Shown one piece after another: positions 16,611-24,362 of a stretch of 64,000 bases of DNA. The stretch spans positions 1 through 64,000 of the forward strand of contig NZ_JAGIZA010000008.1 in the NCBI RefSeq assembly GCF_017813365.1, given 5' to 3'. Source of the stretch: Roseomonas indoligenes (lineage in GTDB: Bacteria > Pseudomonadota > Alphaproteobacteria > Acetobacterales > Acetobacteraceae). Every line of letters starts with the position of its first letter. Positions within the stretch are counted from its first letter, which is position 1. The position numbers and the translations under genes are program-made. The notes under the pieces are model-generated. The model had not been told where the DNA came from. It saw only the letters and a program-made list of their open reading frames with translations, and ran no database searches.

Positions 16611-17540
16611 ATGCTCACCATCCCCGCCAGCCGCCCCAACGCCTATACCGGCTCTCCGCTCGACCGGGTTTCGGACCGGCGGGACGACGCCGATTTCGTC
16701 GCGGCCGCCCTGGCCTCGAAGGAAAGCCTCATCGCCCCCGTCTGGCGCTCGAAGAGCCTGCTGCGCGGCGTCGAATCCGGCGCGCCGGAGGCGGTGCTGC
16801 TGACGCGGGAGGCGGCGGAGACGGTGCTGATGGCCGGCGGCCCCTGGGCCCTGCTCGGCCTCAACGATGGCACGCCCGTCTTCACGGTGGATTGCAGCGC
16901 GGCGGAGGACCCGCTGCCGCTGCTGCCAGAGGGCATGGGCGCCTTCCACGACCTGCGCGCCGTCGCCGGCCTGCTGCCCCCTGGCGAGGCCTCCATGCTC
17001 GCCCATGCGCGCGGCCTGATGCACTGGCGCACCCGCCACCGCTTCTGCGGCGTCTGCGGCAACACCTGCGAGCCGCGCAGCGCCGGCAACGCCATGGCCT
17101 GCACCCATTGCGGCGCCCAGCACTTTCCGCGCACCGACCCCGCCGTCATCATGCTGGTTGTGAACGGGGACGAGTGCCTGCTCGGCCATTCCACGCGCTT
17201 CCCGAACAGCACCATGTACTCCACCCTCGCCGGCTTCGTGGAACCGGGCGAGAGCCTGGAGGAGGCGGTGCGGCGCGAGGTGAAGGAGGAGACGGGCGTG
17301 CTCGTCGGTGCCTGCCACTACCACTCCTCCCAGCCCTGGCCCTTCCCCGCCTCCATCATGCTGGGCTTCCACGCGGAGGCACTGAGCCGCGAGGTCACGA
17401 TCGACCCGAACGAGCTGCGCGACGCCCGCTGGTTCACGCGGGAGGAGATCCGCAATCCCGAAGCTGCCGGCTTCTCCCTGCCGCGGGTGGATTCCATCGC
17501 CCGCCGCCTGATCGAGGACTGGCTGGAGCACACGCCATGA
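16611..17540 (+). CDS. nudC: NAD(+) diphosphatase / NADH pyrophosphatase
   Basis: 309 residues from the ATG at 16611. A zinc ribbon is visible (CGVCGN ... CTHCG), followed by FPRTDPAVI and the Nudix box (GFVEPGESLEEAVRRE, then EETG). The SQPWPFPASIMLGF motif is diagnostic for NudC within the Nudix superfamily. The enzyme hydrolyses NAD(H) to NMN(H) and AMP and, in E. coli, removes the NAD cap from RNA 5' ends. A GTG-free ATGA overlap links it to the small lipoprotein gene downstream, so they are probably co-transcribed, although a functional link is not evident. Confidence 0.95.
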   Translation: MLTIPASRPNAYTGSPLDRVSDRRDDADFVAAALASKESLIAPVWRSKSLLRGVESGAPEAVLLTREAAETVLMAGGPWALLGLNDGTPVFTVDCSAAEDPLPLLPEGMGAFHDLRAVAGLLPPGEASMLAHARGLMHWRTRHRFCGVCGNTCEPRSAGNAMACTHCGAQHFPRTDPAVIMLVVNGDECLLGHSTRFPNSTMYSTLAGFVEPGESLEEAVRREVKEETGVLVGACHYHSSQPWPFPASIMLGFHAEALSREVTIDPNELRDARWFTREEIRNPEAAGFSLPRVDSIARRLIEDWLEHTP

Positions 17541-17824
17541 CCCGCGCCCTCCTCCTCGCCCCGCTGCTGGTCCTGGCGGCCTGCAGGGCCAACGATCCCC
17601 TGCCGCCCCCGGCCAGCGCGGCCGAGGTCGCCTGCCGCAAGGAGGCGCAGGATTCCCCCGCCGTGGACAAGGGCTTCGAGCGGCTGCAGACGCAGAACCC
17701 GACCCAGAGCCAGCGCGTGATGAGCGACATCGGCTTCGCCGAGCGCGAGGCCTACCTGCGCTGCCTCCGCCTCAAGGGTCTCGCGGCGCCGGGCGGGGTG
17801 CAGCCGGTCCGCCCGCCGCAATGA
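17537..17824 (+). CDS. Small lipoprotein, unknown function
   Basis: 95 residues beginning MTRALLLAPLLVLAACRAND. LAAC is a lipobox, so the protein should be cleaved before Cys16 and lipid-anchored; Asp at mature position +4 rather than +2 allows outer-membrane sorting. The mature part has two more cysteines (EVACRKEAQ and LRCLRLKG) that may pair. The start overlaps the nudC stop (ATGA) and its stop overlaps the next start, so three genes are translationally coupled. No family recognised. Confidence 0.75.
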   Translation: MTRALLLAPLLVLAACRANDPLPPPASAAEVACRKEAQDSPAVDKGFERLQTQNPTQSQRVMSDIGFAEREAYLRCLRLKGLAAPGGVQPVRPPQ

Positions 17825-18372
17825 GGGGCGGGGCGCGGCCGGGCCGGCGTGGCCTCGGCGCCGCGCTCCTCCTCGCCCTCCCCGCCGGTGCCCAGCCGCT
17901 TCCGCCTGGTGCGGAGGTCGAGGCGGCCTGGGCCGCCCTCGGCCCTTCCGCGCGCGGCTGGTCCCCCCTCGTCTCGCCCGCTTTCCCTCTCGCCTGGCCG
18001 CCGGACGGAACCGCCGCCCTGCGCCGCTACGCCTTCGCCTACCGGCAGCGCCCGGGCTTGGCCGACGGCGTCGAGGTCGCTGCCCCTTGGGCCGCGGCCG
18101 AGACGCGCCCCGGCGCCCCGACCCGGATCATCCTCCTCGCCGGGGGGCTCGCCCCGCTCGGCATCCAGGGCGTTCGCCCGCTGCGGCCCGAGGAGATGCG
18201 GCTGATCGAGCGCGAGGCGGAGGTGGCCGCTCTTCTCGCCGCCCCGCCCGACAGGGACGGGGCCGCGCTGATCCGCGCCTTCCACTGCAACTGGGCGAGC
18301 CGCCAGGGCGTGGTGGCCCGCACCGTCGCGCCTGATCACCCGGACTTCATCGCCTGGCTGGGCTGCGGCTGA
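17821..18372 (+). CDS. Exported protein of unknown function
   Basis: 183 residues. The first 24 contain a twin-arginine-like RPGRRGLGAALLLALPAGAQ signal segment, suggesting export. The mature protein has repeated Gly/Pro/Arg turns, RPLRPEEMRL, and a C-terminal HPDFIAWLGCG. A pair of cysteines (HCNWAS and LGCG) may form a disulfide. No enzyme motif recognised. It overlaps the lipoprotein gene by four bases and is the last of the nudC run; 70 bases then separate it from the CapA-like gene. Confidence 0.65.
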   Translation: MRGGARPGRRGLGAALLLALPAGAQPLPPGAEVEAAWAALGPSARGWSPLVSPAFPLAWPPDGTAALRRYAFAYRQRPGLADGVEVAAPWAAAETRPGAPTRIILLAGGLAPLGIQGVRPLRPEEMRLIEREAEVAALLAAPPDRDGAALIRAFHCNWASRQGVVARTVAPDHPDFIAWLGCG

Positions 18373-18442
18373 CGGAGATTCCGCGCGCCGGATTGGCACG
18401 CCCCGTGCCAGGATCGGCGGGCTCGCTCCTGGAGACGTTGCC

Positions 18443-19795
18443 TTGCCCGCTTCCCCGCTCCGCCTCGCCCTGACCGGCGACAGCATCCTCCAGCGTCGCC
18501 TTCTCTCGCGCACCGATCCCGTCCTCCGCCCGCTCTTCGACATGATCCGTGGCGCGGACGTGGCCTTCACGAATTTCGAGACGCTTGCCAACGACTTCCG
18601 CGGGGATCCCGCCCTCGAATCCGGCGGCTCTCATTTCGGCGCCCCGGCCTGGGTGCTGGACGAGCTGGCGGAGGGCGGCTTCTCTCTCTTTGCCACCGCT
18701 ACGAACCACGCTCTGGACTACGGCATCTCCGGCCTGCTGCTGACGCTGGAGGCCCTGGACGCGCGCGGCCTGTCCCATGCCGGCCTCGGCCGCAACCTGG
18801 AGGAGGCGCGGCGGCCGGTCTTCCACGGCCACCCCAACGGCACCGTGGCGATGCTCGCCTGCTCCGCCACCTTCGCGAAAGGGCAGGAAGCCAGCGCCCA
18901 ACGGCCGGACATGCCGGGCCGCCCCGGCCTGAACCCGCTGCGCTACGATACGGTGCACGAGGTGCTGCCGGCGCATATGCAGGCGCTGCGCGAGATGGCG
19001 GACGGGCTGGGGCTGGAAGCCTTCCGCCAGATGGTCGTGAAGCTCGGCTTCGGCTTCCCGCCGGAGGAAGGGGTCTTCCCCTTCGCCACGCTGAATTTCC
19101 GGGAGGCGGAGAAGGTCGCGCAGCGCCAGACCGCGAAGCCCGCGGACATGGACGGCATCGCCCGCTGGGTGCGGGAGGCGCGGCTGACCTCCGATATCGT
19201 GCTCGTCTCCTTCCACGCGCACGAGCACGACCCGGCCCTCGGCAAGGAGCATCCGGCCGAGTTCCTGCCCGTCTTCGCCCGCCGCATGATCGACGAGGGC
19301 GCGGACCTCGTGGTGGGCCACGGCCCGCACCTCCTGCGCGGCATGGAGGTCTACAAGGGCCGCCCGATCTTCTACTCGCTCGGCAACTTCATCGGGCAGA
19401 ACGAGCTGGTGCCGCGCCTGCCCAGCGATTCCTACGAGCGCTTCCGCGCGGACCCGGCCCTGACCCCCGGCATGGTCTATCGCCAGCGCACCCGGAACGA
19501 CGAGGGCGGCTTCCCCTCGGACGGCCGCTACTGGGAGACGGTGGTGCCCTTCCTCACCTTCGAGGAGGGCCGGATGACGGGGATGGAAATCGTCCCCGTC
19601 TCCCTCGGCCTCGGCGAGGCGCGCCACCTGCGCGGCCGTCCGCGCCTGGCGGAAGGGGTGCAGGCCCGGGCCATCCTGGAACGCTTCGCCGCCCTGTCCG
19701 CCCCCTTCGGCACGCGCCTGCGGCTGGAGGGCGATCGCGCCACCCTCGACCTTTCCCCCGAGCCCGCCCCCATTCGCCAGGAGGAGCCCGCATGA
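18443..19795 (+). CDS. CapA-family metallophosphatase-like protein
   Basis: 450 residues from a TTG at 18443, preceded by GGAGACG at suitable spacing. LRLALTGDSILQRRL is the first metal-binding strand; later DIVLVSFHAHEH, VVGHGPHLLRGMEVYKG and PIFYSLGNF are the CapA/PgsA signatures with conserved His ligands. CapA proteins were named from poly-gamma-glutamate synthesis, but many soluble versions are of unknown function and belong to the calcineurin-like fold. No capB or capC lies nearby, so capsule synthesis is unlikely. The start of the next gene, a peptide-type receptor, overlaps by four bases, hinting at a hydrolase acting on an imported compound. Confidence 0.82.
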   Translation: MPASPLRLALTGDSILQRRLLSRTDPVLRPLFDMIRGADVAFTNFETLANDFRGDPALESGGSHFGAPAWVLDELAEGGFSLFATATNHALDYGISGLLLTLEALDARGLSHAGLGRNLEEARRPVFHGHPNGTVAMLACSATFAKGQEASAQRPDMPGRPGLNPLRYDTVHEVLPAHMQALREMADGLGLEAFRQMVVKLGFGFPPEEGVFPFATLNFREAEKVAQRQTAKPADMDGIARWVREARLTSDIVLVSFHAHEHDPALGKEHPAEFLPVFARRMIDEGADLVVGHGPHLLRGMEVYKGRPIFYSLGNFIGQNELVPRLPSDSYERFRADPALTPGMVYRQRTRNDEGGFPSDGRYWETVVPFLTFEEGRMTGMEIVPVSLGLGEARHLRGRPRLAEGVQARAILERFAALSAPFGTRLRLEGDRATLDLSPEPAPIRQEEPA

Positions 19796-21375
19796 GCGGC
19801 CCGACCCTTACCCGCCGCGCCGCCCTCGGCACCGGCGCCGCGCTCCTGGCCGCACCGCGCCTCGCCGCCGCCCAGGGGCGGCGCGTGCTGAAATTCGTGC
19901 CGCAGGCCGATCTCGCGGTGCTCGATCCCGTCTTCACCACCGCTGCCGTCACCACCAACCACTCGGCGATGGTCTTCGACTATCTCTACGGCCTGGACGC
20001 GAAGTTTCGCCCGCACCCGCAGATGGTGGCCGGCCACACCGTCGAGAATGACGGCCTGACCTGGACCATGACCCTGCGCGAGGGTCTGAAGTTCCACGAC
20101 GGCGAGCCCGTGCGCGCCCGCGACTGCGTGGCGAGCATCAAGCGCTGGGGCAACCGCGACATGTACGGCCAGGAGGTGATCGCGCGAGCCGACGAGATCA
20201 GCGCCCCGGATGACCGCACCATCCGCTTCCGCCTGAAGAAGCCCTTCCCCGGCCTGCACGCCGCGCTCGGCAAGAACGGCGCCTCCGTCTGCCCGATGAT
20301 GCCGGAGCGCCTCGCCGCGACGGAGGCGACGCGGCAGGTCACGGAAATGGTGGGCAGCGGCCCCTACCGCTTCCTGGCGGATGAGCGCATGGCCGGCGCC
20401 CGCGCCGCCTATGCCCGCTTTGAGGGCTACCTCCCCCGCCCGGACGGCACGGCCAGCCGCACCGCCGGCCCCAAGGTCGCCCATTTCGACCGTGTGGAGT
20501 GGACGATCATCCCCGACCAGGCCACCGCCGCCTCCGCCCTGCTGGCGGGCGAGGTGGACTGGCTGGAGGTGACGAACAACGACCTCGCCCCGCTGCTGAA
20601 GCGCAACCGCGGGCTGAACGTGCATGTGGTCGACGACCTGTTCAGCACGATCATGCGCTTCAACTGGCTGCAGCCGCCCTTCGACAAGCCGGCGATCCGC
20701 CGAGCGATCCTCGGCGCCGTCAGCCAAGAAGACTTCATGACCGCCGCCTACGGCACCGACCCCGCGGCCTGGGAAATCGGCGTAGGCTACTTCACCTCGG
20801 ATTCTCCCATGGCCAGCAAGGTCGGGCTGGAGGCGCTGACGAGCCGCCGCGACCTGGCGAAGGTAAAGCGCGAGTTGCAGGCCGCCGGCTACGCGGGCGA
20901 ACGGGTCGTCGTCCTGCAGGCCGACGACTATCCCTCGCTGAAGGGTCTCGCCGAGGTCACGGCGGACCTGCTGAAGCAGGTCGGCATGAACGTGGAAGTG
21001 CAGAACGGCGACTGGGGCACCATCAGCACCCGCCGCGCCAACCGCGGCCCGCTGGACAAGGGCGGCTGGAGCGTCTTCGTCACCGGCCTCGGCAACACGA
21101 TCGACCCCGGCGGACACCTCGGCCTGCGCGCCAACGGCGCCCGCGCTTGGTTCGGCTGGCCGGACAGCCCGAAGCTGGAGGAACTGCGCCAGGATTGGAT
21201 CACCGCCCCGGATCCGGTCGCGCAGGCCGCCCTCTGCGCGGAAATGCAGCGGCAGGCCTTCCAGGACGTGCCCTACATCCCCCTGGGGGAGTACCGCACC
21301 CTGACGGCACACAAGAGCGATCTCTCCGGCTTCGCGCCGGGGGCGCCGCTGTTCTATGGGGTGCGGCGTGGGTAA
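19792..21375 (+). CDS. ABC transporter substrate-binding protein, family 5 (peptide/nickel type)
   Basis: 527 residues. The N-terminus LTRRAALGTGAALLAAPRLA is a Tat-type signal. The mature protein shows the family 5 landmarks: WTMTLREGLKFHDGEPVRARD and later PYIPLGEYRTLTAHK. Such receptors capture peptides, opines or similar solutes in the periplasm and deliver them to Dpp/Opp-type permeases. No permease or ATPase gene adjoins it, so it either borrows another transporter or its partners lie elsewhere. It overlaps the CapA-like gene by four bases. The composite repeat follows the stop immediately. Confidence 0.92.
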   Translation: MSGPTLTRRAALGTGAALLAAPRLAAAQGRRVLKFVPQADLAVLDPVFTTAAVTTNHSAMVFDYLYGLDAKFRPHPQMVAGHTVENDGLTWTMTLREGLKFHDGEPVRARDCVASIKRWGNRDMYGQEVIARADEISAPDDRTIRFRLKKPFPGLHAALGKNGASVCPMMPERLAATEATRQVTEMVGSGPYRFLADERMAGARAAYARFEGYLPRPDGTASRTAGPKVAHFDRVEWTIIPDQATAASALLAGEVDWLEVTNNDLAPLLKRNRGLNVHVVDDLFSTIMRFNWLQPPFDKPAIRRAILGAVSQEDFMTAAYGTDPAAWEIGVGYFTSDSPMASKVGLEALTSRRDLAKVKRELQAAGYAGERVVVLQADDYPSLKGLAEVTADLLKQVGMNVEVQNGDWGTISTRRANRGPLDKGGWSVFVTGLGNTIDPGGHLGLRANGARAWFGWPDSPKLEELRQDWITAPDPVAQAALCAEMQRQAFQDVPYIPLGEYRTLTAHKSDLSGFAPGAPLFYGVRRG

Positions 21376-21380
21376 CCCGA

Positions 21381-21493
21381 GGGGAGGGGAGAAGGAATTC
21401 TCCCCTTCCCTGGAACCCCACCCCTCCTCTCTTTCTTTCGGGCTGCCGCGGGATGTTCATCTAGCGCTTCGCCTCGGGCCGATGACCCGAGGC
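21381..21493 (+). repeat. Partial composite repeat (two hairpin modules)
   Basis: It follows the receptor stop codon by six bases. An 8-bp hairpin GGGGAGAA/TTCTCCCC with loop GGAA (21386-21405) and a second, GCCTCGGG/CCCGAGGC (21471-21493), correspond to the first and second hairpins of the full copies. The intervening spacer has diverged. A terminator role for the upstream gene is plausible. Confidence 0.65.
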
Positions 21494-21615
21494 GTGGGGA
21501 AGGTCCGTCCACGCTGAGCTGAAATCAAAAAGGGCTGCGGCGCCTTCCTGGGGCCACCCGCGCAACCCTCCTCCGTGGCGAACGTTTGGAGAACATACAC
21601 GAGGAGGATGCCACT

Positions 21616-21855
21616 ATGGCGAAGCAGCCCGAGCAGCACGCGCACAACCCGAAGACCGATCCCGAGCCCGGTTCCAACACCATCAAGGACCCGAGCGACT
21701 GGACCACGGGAGACCAACCCATGACCGGGGCTCAGGCCTCCTACCTCAAGACCCTTTCGGAAGAGGCGGGCGAGGAGTTCGACGAGGGTCTGTCCAAGGC
21801 CGATGCCTCCAAGCGCATCGACGAGTTGCAGGACAAGACCGGCCGCGGCACCTGA
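21616..21855 (+). CDS. DUF3072 domain protein
   Basis: 79 residues from the ATG at 21616, chosen because GAGGAGG lies 8 bases upstream; a start at 21586 would be 10 codons longer. The segment WTTGDQPMTGAQASYLKTLS followed by EEAGEEFDEGLSKADASKRI is the DUF3072 signature. The protein is small, acidic and highly charged, with no signal peptide. Members are widespread in alphaproteobacteria and actinobacteria with no assigned role; some occur with stress genes. Its stop lies four bases from the end of the convergent hemJ gene. Confidence 0.85.
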   Translation: MAKQPEQHAHNPKTDPEPGSNTIKDPSDWTTGDQPMTGAQASYLKTLSEEAGEEFDEGLSKADASKRIDELQDKTGRGT

Positions 21856-21859
21856 GGGC

Positions 21860-22312
21860 TCAGAACGGCCGCACGATCACCATCACCACGATCACGAAGA
21901 GCAGGATCGTCGGCACCTCATTGGCGATCCGCCAGTACCGCTCGCTCTTCGGCCGCTCGTCGCGGTCGAAGCGCTTGCGCGCGGCGGAAAGATGGCCGTG
22001 GAAGCCGCTCATCAGCAGCACGCTCAGCAGCTTCACGTGCCACCAGCCCTGCGACCAGTCGATGATGCCGGGTGTCAGCACCAGGGTGATGCCGAGCAGC
22101 CAGGTGGCGGTCATGGCCGGGTTGATGATGGCGCGCAGCAGGCGGCGCTCCATCACCTTGAAGGTCTCCGACGTCTCGCTGCCGATCGGGACGGTGGAGT
22201 GGTACACGAAGAGGCGCGGTAGGTAGAACATCCCGGCCATCCAGGCGACCACAGCGGTCAGGTGCAGCGCCTTGGTCCAGGGATAGAGATTGATCAGCCA
22301 GGGGATCGTCAT
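21860..22312 (-). CDS. hemJ: Protoporphyrinogen IX oxidase HemJ
   Basis: 150 residues with four hydrophobic helices. KALHLTAVVAWMAGMFYLPR with the conserved His, and WWHVKLLSVLLMSGFHGHL with the conserved Lys and His, match HemJ, the membrane haem-b-containing enzyme that oxidises protoporphyrinogen IX to protoporphyrin IX in many alphaproteobacteria. It is the third gene of a hemH-HAD-hemJ operon and overlaps the HAD gene by four bases. Its product is the substrate of ferrochelatase, encoded two genes upstream, so the last two steps of haem synthesis are encoded together. Confidence 0.93.
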   Translation of the reverse strand: MTIPWLINLYPWTKALHLTAVVAWMAGMFYLPRLFVYHSTVPIGSETSETFKVMERRLLRAIINPAMTATWLLGITLVLTPGIIDWSQGWWHVKLLSVLLMSGFHGHLSAARKRFDRDERPKSERYWRIANEVPTILLFVIVVMVIVRPF

Positions 22313-22968
22313 CGGGCGATGCCCAGCAGGCCGGGCAGGGCGGCGTGGCTGGTGAAGACATCCGCCACGCCCGCTTCCAGCAGGTCCATCGCCGGCGTCT
22401 CATGCGCGAAGCCCAGCACGCGGCAGCCGGCGGCCACGCCGGCGCGCGCGCCCGTCACGCTGTCCTCGATCACCACGCAATCGCCGGGATCGGCGCCGCA
22501 GAGGCGGGCTGCGGCGATGTAGAGGTCGGGGTAGGGCTTCGGCCGCTCCACGTCCTCGAAGCAGAGAAGCCGGCCCTCGAAATGCTTGAAGAAGGGCAGG
22601 AGGCCCGCCTTCGTCCGCAGCTCGTCCCGCCCGGAGTTGGAGGCGATGGCCATGGTGATTCCCGCCGCCGCCACCGCCTCCACCGCGCCCTGGGCGCCGG
22701 GGATGGGTTCCAGCTGGCCCGCGCGGTACTTGCCGACGATGCGCGCGACGATCTGCCGCGGCCAATCATCGGGCAGGGCGATGCCGAGCCTGTCCCGCAC
22801 CACCGCCACGATATCCGGCAGCGACGTGCCCATGAAGGTGTCCTTCGCGGTCTCCATCGTCATCGGCCAGCCGCGCTCGGTCAGGTCCTCGGCGATGGAG
22901 CCGTTCGCCACCGCCTCGCTGTCCGCAAGAACCCCGTCGCAATCGAACAGCACGGCAGCAGGACGCAT
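22309..22968 (-). CDS. HAD-superfamily hydrolase (phosphoglycolate phosphatase-like, IA)
   Basis: 219 residues. HAD motif I is LFDCDGVLADSE with the nucleophile and acid Asp residues; motif II is IASNSGRDEL; motif III/IV are ERPKPYPDLY and CVVIEDSVTGARAG. The helical cap between motifs I and II is of the C1 type. This is a cytoplasmic phosphatase or phosphomutase of unknown substrate, with sugar phosphates most likely. It lies between hemH (sharing one base, TGATG) and hemJ (four-base overlap), an unexpected place that could indicate either a role in porphyrin-linked metabolism or simple operon packing. Confidence 0.9.
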   Translation of the reverse strand: MRPAAVLFDCDGVLADSEAVANGSIAEDLTERGWPMTMETAKDTFMGTSLPDIVAVVRDRLGIALPDDWPRQIVARIVGKYRAGQLEPIPGAQGAVEAVAAAGITMAIASNSGRDELRTKAGLLPFFKHFEGRLLCFEDVERPKPYPDLYIAAARLCGADPGDCVVIEDSVTGARAGVAAGCRVLGFAHETPAMDLLEAGVADVFTSHAALPGLLGIAR

Positions 22969-24095
22969 CAGGCGGCACTCCGCATGGGCTGGGCCGCGGA
23001 ATGCGGGCAACCCGTATGGGCCTTCGGGCATTGCCGCCCGCCGGCAAAGGAACAGAGCTTCCCGCCCGCCGCATCGCGCGAACCGCGCGTCTCCGTCCGT
23101 GCGTGCGCGACCAGGGCGGCCACGGCGCGGATGAAGGCCGGGTCGCTGTTCTGCGCGGGCACGCGGAAGTAGCCGGGCACGCCCTTGTGCTCCGCCAGCT
23201 CCCGGTACTCCACATCCAGCTCCACCAGCGTCTCGGAATGCTCGGACACGAAGGCGATGGGGCAGACAAGGATCGCGGTGCCGTCGGTGGCGGCGCGCGC
23301 GATCTCCTCCTCCGTGCTCGGCCCCAGCCATTTCTGCGGCGTCACGCGGGACTGGTAGCAGATCGCGTGATCCAGCTCCGGCATGTCCAGCGCGGCCATC
23401 ACCGCGGCCGCGCTGCGCTCCACCTGCCACTGATAGGGATCGCCCTGCTTCACGATCGTCTCGGGAAGGCCGTGCGCGCTGAACAGCAGCCGCAGCTTCG
23501 CGCCTTCGGGCAGTGCCGCCCGCGCTTCCGTAAGCGCCTTGCGGATGATGGCGGCTGTCGCCCCGGCATAGCCCTCGTCCGAGTGCCAGCAGCACAGCGT
23601 CGTCGTCGGCACGGAAAGCCCGGCCTTCTTCGCCGCCGCGTGCCACACGGTCAGGCTGCTGCCCGTCGTCGTCGTGCTGAACTGGGGATAGAGCGGCAGC
23701 AGAAGCACTTCCTCCGCCCCCCAGTCCCTGACCTGCTGGACCGCCTCCTCCGTGAAGGGGTGCCAGTAGCGCATGGCGACGAAGCACCGCGCCTCCACGC
23801 CCTCCTCCGCCATCGCGCCTTCCAGCGCGCGCGCCTGCTCCTCCGTCAGCTCCCGCAGCGGGGACTTGCCGCCGAGGATGGCGTAGTTCTCCGTCGCCGC
23901 CTTCGTCCGCCGCGCGGCCACGAAGCGCCCCAGGGGGATCCGCAGGATCGCCGGGAGGCGCAGGATCGCCGGATCCGTGAAGAGATTCGTCAGGAAAGGC
24001 CGCACCGCCGCCGGGCTGTCGGGCCCGCCGAGGTTGAACAGCACCACCGCCAACCGTCGCCGAGGCCCGGGCGGGCCAGCTTCGTTCATGTCCAT
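22968..24095 (-). CDS. hemH: Ferrochelatase
   Basis: 375 residues from the ATG at 24095; an ATG two codons later is equally possible. LAVVLFNLGGPDSP opens the family; LLPLYPQFSTTTTGSS, LLFSAHGLPETI with the metal-contacting His, and FVSEHSETLVELDVEY with the second conserved His and Glu are all present. The enzyme inserts Fe2+ into protoporphyrin IX. The C-terminus extends beyond the core with three cysteines (KLCSF, RQCPK, TGCPH) in a CX7CX6C spacing, which recalls the [2Fe-2S]-containing ferrochelatases known from Caulobacter, mycobacteria and animals. It is the first gene of the haem operon. Confidence 0.95.
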   Translation of the reverse strand: MDMNEAGPPGPRRRLAVVLFNLGGPDSPAAVRPFLTNLFTDPAILRLPAILRIPLGRFVAARRTKAATENYAILGGKSPLRELTEEQARALEGAMAEEGVEARCFVAMRYWHPFTEEAVQQVRDWGAEEVLLLPLYPQFSTTTTGSSLTVWHAAAKKAGLSVPTTTLCCWHSDEGYAGATAAIIRKALTEARAALPEGAKLRLLFSAHGLPETIVKQGDPYQWQVERSAAAVMAALDMPELDHAICYQSRVTPQKWLGPSTEEEIARAATDGTAILVCPIAFVSEHSETLVELDVEYRELAEHKGVPGYFRVPAQNSDPAFIRAVAALVAHARTETRGSRDAAGGKLCSFAGGRQCPKAHTGCPHSAAQPMRSAA

Positions 24096-24162
24096 GGGGT
24101 GCCAGATGCCATCCCCGGCGGTGGGGTCAAGGCTCGCGAGGCTCCGCCTTTCGGGACCACGG

Positions 24163-24351
24163 CCAGGGAAGGAAGTAATTCTTCTCCTGGACCCCATCAT
24201 CTTTCATCCAACAGCAATGCCGACGGCCATGCCCGCGCCTCGGACCACCGACCCGAGGCGGACCGCCGGACGAGCATTCCGCAGCATCCTCCCAGGAGAA
24301 GATCAGGGGAGGGATCCAAGGGAGGGGAGGATTCCTTCTCCCCTCCCTTGG
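24163..24351. repeat. Partial composite repeats, facing pair
   Basis: A degenerate left part (CCAGGGAAGGAAG ... CTTCTCCTGG, then CCCCATCATCTTTC) is followed by a CCTCGG/CCGAGG palindrome. A perfect 14-bp hairpin closes the region at 24316-24351 (CCAAGGGAGGGGAG arm, 8-base loop). The end hairpin lies 11 bases after the MFS gene stop and would work as its terminator on the minus strand. The left end lies upstream of hemH. Confidence 0.6.
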
Positions 24352-24362
24352 GGCAACCGCCC

